NCBI GenBank assembly: GCA_900317915.1 | Contig: ONIO01000003.1 | Span: 1-63,599 of the forward strand | DNA: 63,599 bases | Direction of reading: 5' to 3' | Source: an uncultured Lachnospiraceae bacterium | GTDB lineage: Bacteria; Bacillota; Clostridia; Lachnospirales; Lachnospiraceae | In this document: piece after piece, positions 1 through 7,353 of the stretch | How positions within the stretch are numbered: the first letter of the stretch is position 1 | Layout: each line of letters opens with the position of its first letter | The notes under the pieces: generated by a model | Told to the model about the DNA's origin: nothing | Databases searched by the model: none | The model's input: the letters and a program-made list of their open reading frames with translations, nothing else | Program-made: the position numbers and the translations under genes

Positions 1-99
1 CATAAGATCCCTTGAAGAGTACAAGGTAGATAGGTCAGAGGTGGAAGTGCAGTAATGCATGGAGCTGACTGTCACTAATCGATCGAAGGCTTGATCAAG
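1..99 (+). rRNA. 23S ribosomal RNA, 3' end (partial)
   Basis: The first ~99 bases match the conserved 3' tail of bacterial 23S rRNA, including the segments reading GGAGCTGACTGTCACTAAT and CGATCGAAGGCTTGATCAA. The gene enters from the left edge, so only the last ~3% is present and the exact 3' end is an estimate. tRNA-Asp follows after about 50 bases, leaving no room for a 5S rRNA between them. Confidence 0.9.
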
Positions 100-152
100 A
101 GCGTCATTCCATCGGAAATCTGTATGAAGTTTTGAAGGTACGTATAAAGTAT

Positions 153-226
153 GGCCCGGTGGTTCAGCTGGTTAGAACGCCGCCCTGTCACGGCGGAGGT
201 CGAGGGTTCGAGTCCCTCTCGGGTCG
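153..226 (+). tRNA. tRNA-Asp (GTC)
   Basis: Complete 74-nt cloverleaf. The acceptor GGCCCGG pairs with TCGGGTC with two G-U pairs, the anticodon loop carries GTC, and the T arm is GAGGG-TTCGAGT-CCCTC. CCA is not encoded. It is the first of six tRNAs behind the 23S gene and is probably processed from the rRNA transcript. Confidence 0.95.
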
Positions 227-265
227 CTTTCTTAATTAAATAGACATATTTGATAAGAAGAATGT

Positions 266-338
266 GGGATCTTAGCTCAGCTGGGAGAGCATCTGCCTTA
301 CAAGCAGAGGGTCACAGGTTCGAGCCCTGTAGGTCCCA
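266..338 (+). tRNA. tRNA-Val (TAC)
   Basis: Complete 73-nt cloverleaf with acceptor GGGATCT/AGGTCCC, anticodon stem TCTGC/GCAGA around TAC, and T arm ACAGG-TTCGAGC-CCTGT. Second gene of the post-rRNA tRNA cluster. Confidence 0.95.
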
Positions 339-352
339 TTTTTATCTAATAT

Positions 353-425
353 GCCGATGTGGCTCAATTGGCAGAGCAGCTGATTTGTAATCAGCAGGTT
401 ATCGGTTCAAGTCCGATCATCGGCT
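353..425 (+). tRNA. tRNA-Thr (TGT)
   Basis: Complete 73-nt cloverleaf with acceptor GCCGATG/CATCGGC, anticodon stem GCTGA/TCAGC enclosing the loop TTTGTAA (anticodon TGT), and T arm ATCGG-TTCAAGT-CCGAT. Confidence 0.95.
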
Positions 426-436
426 TTTTCATATTT

Positions 437-518
437 GGGTGGTTTCCCGAGTGGCCAAAGGGGACAGACTGTAAATCTGCTGCTTTATGCTTCGGTGGTT
501 CGAATCCACCACCACCCA
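437..518 (+). tRNA. tRNA-Tyr (GTA)
   Basis: An 82-nt tRNA with the long variable arm expected of bacterial tRNA-Tyr. Acceptor GGGTGGT pairs with ACCACCC, the anticodon loop CTGTAAA gives GTA, and the T arm is GGTGG-TTCGAAT-CCACC. The outermost anticodon-stem pair is an A-C mismatch. Confidence 0.94.
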
Positions 519-543
519 TTTGGTTTTCTAATTTCATAAATGA

Positions 544-617
544 CGCGGGGTGGAGCAGTCTGGAAGCTCGTCGGGCTCATAACCCGAAGGTCACAGGTTC
601 AAATCCTGTCCCCGCTA
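544..617 (+). tRNA. Initiator tRNA-fMet (CAT)
   Basis: Acceptor CGCGGGG faces CCCCGCT, leaving position 1 C opposite 72 U unpaired. That mismatch and the three consecutive G-C pairs next to the CAT anticodon loop are the hallmarks of the bacterial initiator rather than elongator Met tRNA. T arm ACAGG-TTCAAAT-CCTGT. Confidence 0.93.
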
Positions 618-642
618 CTTGTTTGATTCATTTCAAACGTAT

Positions 643-715
<73 letters not shown>

Positions 716-765
716 TTATTTTTTTGCCCAAAATTATCTAATAGTATATATAATTGCGACATTTG

Positions 766-803
766 GCCCTTTTTGTACATTGCTATAAAAAGGGCTTCGC
801 TTT
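766..803 (+). terminator. Possible terminator of the rRNA-tRNA transcript
   Basis: A 9-bp inverted repeat (GCCCTTTTT 766-774 with AAAAAGGGC 787-795) is followed by a short T-rich stretch. The stem is A/T-heavy and the T tract is interrupted, so this is a moderate candidate. Confidence 0.45.
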
Positions 804-866
804 ATTATAAAGTAGTTTGAAAGACTAGAAATAAATATAAAAGAGGATATTTTAGGAGGACATAAA

Positions 867-2339
867 ATGGCATTTAAAGATCTATCTCATGCTGCAGAGC
901 GCCAGGCTTTTTCTGTAGCTATCGATGGTTTCCTGAAGCATTTAAATAAGAAGGATGAGGCTGGACGTACAGATACTTATCTGAAGCTTGTTGATATGGC
1001 TGGAAAGTTCTGGGGCAAGGGGGCTAATGTAGAGAAGCTTGAAGCTGTAAAGAAGTACATTCAGAACCCAGAGAATCGTTGGGTGAAGTTCATTAATCGT
1101 GTTATCGATGAAACAGATCCTCACTATGCTAAGACAATGTTACTCAATCTTGGTTATGAAGCATTCTTCCGTGGAACTAAGATGATTCGTGAAAATAGAG
1201 AGAAGTATAAGTGCAATATTCCTTGGCTTATCCTTTTCGATCCTACCGATGCTTGTAACATGCACTGTGTAGGTTGCTGGTCTGGTACATACGGACACAA
1301 GCACAATCTTACATTTGAAGAAATGGATCGTATCGTTACCGAGGGTAAGGCACTGGGATCATATCTTTATATGATGACTGGTGGTGAGCCAATGGTTCGT
1401 AAGAATGATATCTTCAAACTCGCTGAGAAGCACAATGATTGTTTCTTTGGCTTATACTCAAACTCTACACTAATTGATGAAGAGGTTTGTCAGAAGGTTC
1501 AGCAGCTTGGTAATATCACATTCATGCTCTCTATCGAGGGTACTCCTGATACCAACGATTCTCGTCGTGGAGAAGGACACTATGATGCAGTAATGAAGGC
1601 AATGGATCTTCTGAAGAAGTATGGTATCGTATTTGGTACTTCTATCTGCTATACAAGAGCAAATGTTGAAGCTGTTACGAACGAGAAGTTCTTACGCTTT
1701 ATCTCTGATAAGGGTGCAAGATTTGGATTCTATTTCCACTATATGCCAGTTGGTAACAATGCAGCTCCTGAGCTGATGCCTACTGTTGAGCAGCGTAAGG
1801 AAATGATCGAGAGAATTCGTTATGTTCGTTCTGATAAGTGCGATATCGGATTCTTCCCTATGGATTTCCAGAATGATGGTGAGTATGTTGGCGGATGTAT
1901 CGCTGGTGGCCGTAACTATTTCCATATTAATGCGAATGGTGACGCAGAGCCTTGTGTATTCATTCACTTCTCTAACACGAACATCCATGAGAATAGTATC
2001 CTTGAGATGTTACAGAGCCCTCTTTTCATGAAGTATCATGAAGGACAGCCATTTAACCGTAATCATCTTCGTCCATGTCCTATGTTAGAGAACCCGGATT
2101 ATCTCAGAGAGATGGTTAAGGAGACAGGCGCACATGGTACAAATGCTGAATCTGAGGAGTCAGTAGAGCAGCTTTGTGAGAAGTGTGATGACTATGCCAA
2201 GGCTTGGGCTCCAGTTGCTGATGAAGTATGGGCTGGTCAGAAGCATACAAGACCTGCATATGAAAACTACAGCCAAGAGCATAGAGAGCATCCTGAGCTT
2301 GCTGCTTTCGATAAGCTTGATGAAGCAAAGAATGCATAA
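867..2339 (+). CDS. Radical SAM protein, function unassigned
   Basis: This 490-residue protein carries the radical SAM cluster motif C130-x3-C134-x2-C137 (ACNMHCVGCWSG), which binds the [4Fe-4S] cluster that cleaves S-adenosylmethionine. A glycine-rich MTGGEP segment follows as expected for the SAM-binding barrel. The C-terminal third has several further cysteines (GGCIAGG, EPCVF, RPCPM, QLCEKC), suggesting a SPASM-like region that may hold auxiliary clusters. A long helical N-terminal region (~120 residues) precedes the barrel. The start is well supported by AGGAGG at 854-859. The gene stands alone between the tRNA cluster and a strong terminator, so there is no operon context for a substrate. 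It could modify a peptide, lipid or cofactor; I do not recognise the subfamily. Confidence 0.85.
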   Translation: MAFKDLSHAAERQAFSVAIDGFLKHLNKKDEAGRTDTYLKLVDMAGKFWGKGANVEKLEAVKKYIQNPENRWVKFINRVIDETDPHYAKTMLLNLGYEAFFRGTKMIRENREKYKCNIPWLILFDPTDACNMHCVGCWSGTYGHKHNLTFEEMDRIVTEGKALGSYLYMMTGGEPMVRKNDIFKLAEKHNDCFFGLYSNSTLIDEEVCQKVQQLGNITFMLSIEGTPDTNDSRRGEGHYDAVMKAMDLLKKYGIVFGTSICYTRANVEAVTNEKFLRFISDKGARFGFYFHYMPVGNNAAPELMPTVEQRKEMIERIRYVRSDKCDIGFFPMDFQNDGEYVGGCIAGGRNYFHINANGDAEPCVFIHFSNTNIHENSILEMLQSPLFMKYHEGQPFNRNHLRPCPMLENPDYLREMVKETGAHGTNAESEESVEQLCEKCDDYAKAWAPVADEVWAGQKHTRPAYENYSQEHREHPELAAFDKLDEAKNA

Positions 2340-2359
2340 TATTTATTAGTAAAACTTTA

Positions 2360-2417
2360 CCTCGAGTTGAGTGTATTTGTACTTGTTATGAATACACTTA
2401 ATCGAGGTATTTTTTTG
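2360..2417 (+). terminator. Rho-independent terminator after the radical SAM gene
   Basis: A long imperfect stem (CCTCGA..AGTGTATT with AATACACT..TCGAGG) is followed directly by a run of T. It lies 20 bases after the stop codon at 2339. Confidence 0.85.
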
Positions 2418-2609
2418 TCGATCGATGTGAAACACAGTAGTTCCCCTGCTTGAAAGGATTGTTGATTCGTATTACAATATAAACCAAGCGTAATTGACAA
2501 TCATAGATTATTTTGATATTTCATAAAAATGTGTTCACTAACTAATCTTGATAAATTCAATCTGGGGAAGGAGGCACGGCAATTTATTTATTAAATTGTC
2601 ATACTTCTA

Positions 2610-4019
2610 GTGAAAATTCGGCAAAAGGAAATGGCAAAACTAGATATTTTCTATCATGGTAGTGATAGAAAAGTTGCTGTTGTATATGGAAGAAGAGGAA
2701 TTGGTAAGACAACTCTTCTAAAGGAATTTGCTAATGGCAAGAATATGCTCTGGTTTACTGCATATCCAACTACGGATCAGATGGAACTTCATCTTATGGC
2801 AGATGCCTTTCGACTTGATATTGTAGAACCTCGATTAGAGGATATCCTGGATGAAGTGACGAAAATGGCAGAGGGGTCTACATTTGATCATCCTCTACTA
2901 TTGTTCATAGAAAATTATCCTGATTTCGCTAAGGCGAGTGGGGACAATGGTAAAATCCTGCATAAATATGTAAAAGATATCTGGAAAAAACTACCGATTA
3001 AGTTGGTTCTCTCAGGGGAATCCTATATGAATCTGGAGAAGACACTGTTGGGAAAGAAAACAGTTTGGTCTGACATCAATAAAATGATTATGGAGATGAA
3101 GCCATTAAGCTTTCTGGAGGCGAGACTCTTCATGGATGGACTGTCTCCCGAAGAACAGGTTGGCACTTATGGAATCACTGGTGGAATCCCTGCCTTATTA
3201 GATCTGGCTGAACGGAAGAAGCCGAAGGAAGCAATGGAAACTATATTCTTCTGCGGCATGAGAACGCCTTATCATCCAGAAGTATTGATGTCTAGTGAGT
3301 TGAGAGAACTGTCCTACTATAATCGGATGCTTACGACGCTTGCTAGTGGCAATCAGCGTGTAAATGAAATCGCTGAGGAAGTTGGAAAGCCTAAGGATGT
3401 GGTTGTTCCCTATATGAATACGCTGATATCCATTGGTCTGGTAAAAAAGGAAACACCTGTTACTGAAAAGACCAACAGAAGAAAGACTCGCTATTCAGTG
3501 GTAAATACTTCAGACGAATTCTGGTACCGCTATCTGACACTTAATTTTAAAGATGTGGTGGAAGATAATGCAGATGAACTGTGGGAAAATGTGGTTCTAC
3601 CTGATCTAGACCATTACCTGAAGGGTGTATTCTGTAGAATTGCTCAGGAATATATCATGGAGGAAGCTAGTTCAAAATTATTGCCATTTCGTATTGATGA
3701 AATAGGCAATTGGTGGGAAAATGATGAACAGAACCATACAACCACAGGATTTGATTTGGTTGGCTTAGGTACCTATAGTGGAGAGGAAACCACGGTATTT
3801 TGTCGTGTATACTATGATGACACTCCAGTAGAAATCCAGGAATTAAAAGCACTCATTGAGTTGACTAGAAAAATGAAGACCAATGGTTCAAGTTTCTATA
3901 TTGTTTTTTCAAAAGCAGGATTCCATGAAAATGCAATTACAGTTGCATCTGCGATAAAAAATATTGTCCTAATTACACTGGATGATATCATTGTAGGCTT
4001 GGATGAACGTTCATATTAG
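2610..4019 (+). CDS. Archaeal-type AAA ATPase (ATP-binding protein with DUF234-like C terminus)
   Basis: The 469-residue protein begins with a P-loop ATPase domain: RQKE near residue 4, Walker A GRRGIGKTT near residue 30, and a Walker B-like LLLFIENYP near residue 97. The C-terminal part (HTH region, then FWYRY and IGNWW) resembles the DUF234 extension of this widespread, poorly understood family, which often ends in a PD-(D/E)XK nuclease-like fold. The usual E-x-K is not evident here (FCRVYY stands in that place), so nuclease activity is doubtful. The GTG start fits the family N terminus but has no good ribosome binding site. A strong AAGGAGG at 2568-2574 is too far away, with no ATG/GTG/TTG at the right spacing. 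The gene stands alone; cellular role unknown. Confidence 0.8.
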   Translation: MKIRQKEMAKLDIFYHGSDRKVAVVYGRRGIGKTTLLKEFANGKNMLWFTAYPTTDQMELHLMADAFRLDIVEPRLEDILDEVTKMAEGSTFDHPLLLFIENYPDFAKASGDNGKILHKYVKDIWKKLPIKLVLSGESYMNLEKTLLGKKTVWSDINKMIMEMKPLSFLEARLFMDGLSPEEQVGTYGITGGIPALLDLAERKKPKEAMETIFFCGMRTPYHPEVLMSSELRELSYYNRMLTTLASGNQRVNEIAEEVGKPKDVVVPYMNTLISIGLVKKETPVTEKTNRRKTRYSVVNTSDEFWYRYLTLNFKDVVEDNADELWENVVLPDLDHYLKGVFCRIAQEYIMEEASSKLLPFRIDEIGNWWENDEQNHTTTGFDLVGLGTYSGEETTVFCRVYYDDTPVEIQELKALIELTRKMKTNGSSFYIVFSKAGFHENAITVASAIKNIVLITLDDIIVGLDERSY

Positions 4020-4173
4020 AGAAAATCATATTAAAAGAAAATCTTTATTTAAAAAATTCTTATTTAGAGAATTTTAATTTGGTTTGATATAGTAATCGAT
4101 TAGCAACTTTCGTACATAAATTGGGTAGTAATAATCTGTACAGGAAACGGTTGATTCTTAGAAAGGAATTGAA

Positions 4174-5001
4174 ATGACAGATTTGGAGTTACAGAAAAAT
4201 GCAATAAAAGTTAGACAGGGTATTATCGAGGGAGTACATGCTGCTAAATCAGGTCATCCAGGTGGATCCTTATCTGCAGCGGATGTTCTGACTTATCTCT
4301 ATTTCGAAGAGATGAACATCGATCCAAAGAATCCAATGAAGCCAGATCGTGATCGTCTGGTTTTATCCAAGGGACATGCAGCTCCTGCTTTATATTCCGC
4401 GCTTGCAAATAGAGGATACTTCCCGGTGGAAGATCTGTCTACACTTCGCCATGTTGGATCATATCTGCAGGGACATCCTAGCTATGGTCATATTCCTGGT
4501 GTCGATGCAGCAAGTGGCTCATTAGGGCAGGGAATCTCTGTTGCTGTAGGAATGGCACTGTCAGGAAAATTGACAAAGGAATCCTACCGCGTATACACAA
4601 TCCTGGGTGATGGTGAATTACAGGAAGGTCAGGTATGGGAAGCAGCAATGTTCGCTGGTTCTAAGAAACTTGATAATCTGGTTGTAATCGTAGATAACAA
4701 TGGTTTACAGATTGATGGACCAGTAGATGAAGTTGATTCCCCATATCCAATTACTGATAAGTTTAAGGCTTTTAAATTCCATGTCATTGAAGTGGCAGAT
4801 GGTAACGATATGAGCTTACTCCGCAAGGCATTTGACGAGGCTCGTGAAGTAAAGGGTCAACCAACTGCAATCGTAATGAAGACGGTAAAGGGTAAAGGCG
4901 TATCCTTTATGGAAAATCAGGTTGGCTGGCATGGAAAAGCTCCAAATGATGAACAGTACGAAGCAGCAATGGCAGAACTTAAGAAAGCGGAGGAAGCATA
5001 A
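4174..5001 (+). CDS. Transketolase, N-terminal (thiamine diphosphate-binding) subunit
   Basis: This 275-residue protein matches the N-terminal third of transketolase: KSGHPGGSLS near the start, LSKGHAAPALY, and the thiamine-diphosphate/metal loop GDGELQEGQ...DNNGLQ around residues 150-175. With the downstream subunit it should transfer two-carbon ketol units between sugar phosphates in the non-oxidative pentose phosphate pathway. Split transketolases of this kind are common in Clostridia and archaea. The stop codon overlaps the next start (TAATG at 4999-5003), implying translational coupling and a 1:1 complex. AAAGGAA before the ATG serves as ribosome binding site. Confidence 0.95.
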   Translation: MTDLELQKNAIKVRQGIIEGVHAAKSGHPGGSLSAADVLTYLYFEEMNIDPKNPMKPDRDRLVLSKGHAAPALYSALANRGYFPVEDLSTLRHVGSYLQGHPSYGHIPGVDAASGSLGQGISVAVGMALSGKLTKESYRVYTILGDGELQEGQVWEAAMFAGSKKLDNLVVIVDNNGLQIDGPVDEVDSPYPITDKFKAFKFHVIEVADGNDMSLLRKAFDEAREVKGQPTAIVMKTVKGKGVSFMENQVGWHGKAPNDEQYEAAMAELKKAEEA

Positions 5002-5948
5002 TGTCAGAAGTTAAGAAGATTGCAACACGTGAAAGTTATGGCAATGCCTTAGTTGAACTGGCTAAGGAACATGATAATTTATATGTTTTAGACGCTGATC
5101 TGGCTGCAGCGACTAAGACTGGAATTTTTAAGGCAGCATATCCGGATCGTCATATTGACTGTGGTATCCAGGAAGCTGATATGGTGGGAATTGCAGCTGG
5201 TATGGCTACAACTGGAAAGGTTCCATTCTGCTCAAGCTTTGCTATGTTTGCAGCTGGCCGTGCTTATGAGCAGGTTCGTAATTCTGTAGCTTACCCTCAC
5301 TTGAATGTAAAGATTGGTGCTACGCATGCAGGAATCTCTGTAGGAGAAGATGGAGCTACACATCAGTGCTTAGAGGATCTGTCTCTTATGCGTACCATTC
5401 CAGGAATGGTAGTTATCAACCCTGCAGATGATATCGAAGCAAAGGCTGCTGTAAAGGCTGCTTATGAATATGATGGACCTGTATATCTCAGATTTGGTCG
5501 TCTGGCTGTACCTGTAATCAATGACAATGCAGATTACAAGTTTGAAATCGGTAAGGGCCTTGTTCTAAGAGAAGGCACAGATGTATCTATTATCGCTACT
5601 GGTCTGGAAGTTAACTTTGCTCTTGAAGCTGCAGAAATGCTTGCAAAGGATGGTATTAATGCCGAGGTTGTGAATATCCATACCATTAAGCCAATTGATC
5701 GTGAACTTATCCTAAAGACTGCTGAGAAGACTGGTCTGGTTGTAACAGTAGAAGAGCATTCCATCTATGGTGGACTCGGATCTGCAGTGGCAGAAGTTCT
5801 ATCTGAGGAGATGCCAACTGTTGTAAAGAGAATCGGTGTGAACGATACCTTCGGTGAGTCTGGTCCAGCTGTTGAACTCCTCCACAAGTATAAGCTTGAT
5901 GGAGAAGGCGTTTACCAGCAGATTAGAGAATTCTTAAATCAAGAATAA
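5001..5948 (+). CDS. Transketolase, C-terminal (pyrimidine-binding) subunit
   Basis: This 315-residue partner of the preceding gene carries the pyrimidine-binding and C-terminal domains of transketolase. Visible landmarks are RESYGNAL at the start, CGIQEADMVGIAAGMA with the Glu that activates thiamine diphosphate, the substrate-site stretch GATHAGISVGEDGATHQ, and the C-terminal TVEEHSIYGGLGSAV. Its ATG overlaps the upstream stop by one base. A strong terminator follows after about 20 bases, so the two genes form a complete bicistronic operon. Confidence 0.95.
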   Translation: MSEVKKIATRESYGNALVELAKEHDNLYVLDADLAAATKTGIFKAAYPDRHIDCGIQEADMVGIAAGMATTGKVPFCSSFAMFAAGRAYEQVRNSVAYPHLNVKIGATHAGISVGEDGATHQCLEDLSLMRTIPGMVVINPADDIEAKAAVKAAYEYDGPVYLRFGRLAVPVINDNADYKFEIGKGLVLREGTDVSIIATGLEVNFALEAAEMLAKDGINAEVVNIHTIKPIDRELILKTAEKTGLVVTVEEHSIYGGLGSAVAEVLSEEMPTVVKRIGVNDTFGESGPAVELLHKYKLDGEGVYQQIREFLNQE

Positions 5949-5970
5949 ATAAAATGAAATCATAAAAGGA

Positions 5971-6018
5971 AGCATCTTAGCGGTGACCTAAATCTAGGGC
6001 TGCTAAGATGCTTTTTTT
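5971..6018 (+). terminator. Rho-independent terminator of the transketolase operon
   Basis: A perfect 11-bp stem (AGCATCTTAGC 5971-5981 with GCTAAGATGCT 6002-6012) is followed by seven T. Confidence 0.9.
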
Positions 6019-6138
6019 AATTACAAGATATATCAACGAACAGTGATTCTAGTCATTTTAATAAAAAGACGCGAAGGGAAAAATTGATATGCTCCCTGTC
6101 AAGTAGACAGGATAAATTTCTAAAACGAAACGATTATT

Positions 6139-7079
6139 TTATTCGACTGTTTTGAAATAATAAGATGTAGTGGAATCAAATGGCTCACCTGCCTTCACAA
6201 GTGGCTGTGGAAAGCAGAATAGATCTGCATACCTGGCATGTCGGTATAGATCTCCATAAGTCTACCAGTTTTCTCGTCTTCTAAGGATCCAACTAGGGAT
6301 ACCTGGCCTGGAGTGGTCTTCAGTACATAGTTATGATCATATCCATGGCCGAATCGGATTGGCTCATAGTCGTAATTGGTAAAGCCTGCCCGAAGCGTCC
6401 TTGGAGTACGCAGATCCATTGGTGTATTATCAACTGGTGCAATCTCTCCTGTAGGGATGAGCTCTGCATCTGTTGGCGTAAATGCATCTGAATCAATCCA
6501 AACCTTCTGATCTAAGACAGAACCTGAATCATGTCCACCAAGGTTGAAGTAGCTATGATTTGTTAGATTTAAATAGGTGTCTTGATCGGACACTGCATGA
6601 TAATGAATGTCTAGGCGATTGTCATCGGATAGGCTGTAGGTTACCGTGAGGTCTACATTTCCAGGAAAGCCACACTCCATGTCCTCCTTGTGAACGGAGT
6701 ATGTGATGGAGTGATCATCAGTTTGAACTACATCCCACATCTTGCGATGCAGTGGATGTGAGCCGCTATGCAGACAATTACGATTATCATTCACTTCTAG
6801 TTGATAGGTCTTACCATTTAATTCAAATTTTGCACCACCTACGCGATTAGCATAAGGGGAAATCAGGCAGCCAAAGCCTGGCTCATTTACAAAATATGCC
6901 TCTAAATCCTGAAAACCTAATACTACATCGGAAAGCTTCCCATCTCGATCTGGTACATGTAATTCTAATAAAGTTCCGCCGAAATCCATAGTTACAAAGT
7001 AGCTACCGGATTTTGTTCGAATGGTGTACTTGCTGATGTCCTGCCCCGTTGGGGATTTGCCCCAAAATTCCTTCTCCAT
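6139..7079 (-). pseudogene. galM: Aldose 1-epimerase (galM), internal deletion and frameshift
   Basis: Reading leftwards from 7079, the first ~287 codons are a good aldose 1-epimerase (mutarotase): NRVGGAKF, NCLHSG, and LTNHSYFNLGGH with the catalytic acid at H175. After PGMQIYSA (about 6212) the frame ends quickly in a stop at 6195. In another frame the family's C terminus continues: FPQPLVKAGEPFD...YYFKTVE, stopping at 6139-6141. The segment normally between these two (about 35-40 residues, containing GFCLETQ with the catalytic base Glu) is absent. So an internal deletion not divisible by three removed an essential catalytic residue and broke the frame. The 5' end is intact, with GGAGG before the ATG, so a truncated 294-residue product could still be made. 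Confidence 0.85.
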
Positions 7080-7152
7080 AATTTAAGCCTCCAATATAAT
7101 GATTACCCTAATGTTGGGTTTCTCCAATTTCCTTCTAGTATAGCATATTGAG

Positions 7153-7260
7153 GTGTGGAGGAAGCAGAAAATCCCCGAATGAAGAGACAGAAAAGTATAG
7201 GGTTAGGCAGGATGGAAAGTGTGGAGGAAACAGAAAAGTATAGGATTAGGCAGGATGGAA
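7153..7260. repeat. Short direct repeats upstream of the PBP gene
   Basis: A 31-bp unit beginning ACAGAAAAGTATAGG occurs at 7187-7217 and again at 7230-7260 with one mismatch. A shorter unit GTGTGGAGGAAGCAGAAAA (7153-7171) recurs at 7219-7237 with one change. The rest of 7080-7353 holds no gene I can see. Confidence 0.8.
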
Positions 7261-7353
7261 GTATAGAAAAGGACAAAAAAATCATGAGATAGGAAAGCAT
7301 AAGGGAATGGGTTATAATTCTATTAGTTAATCAGTCCAAGAGAAGGAATAGAG

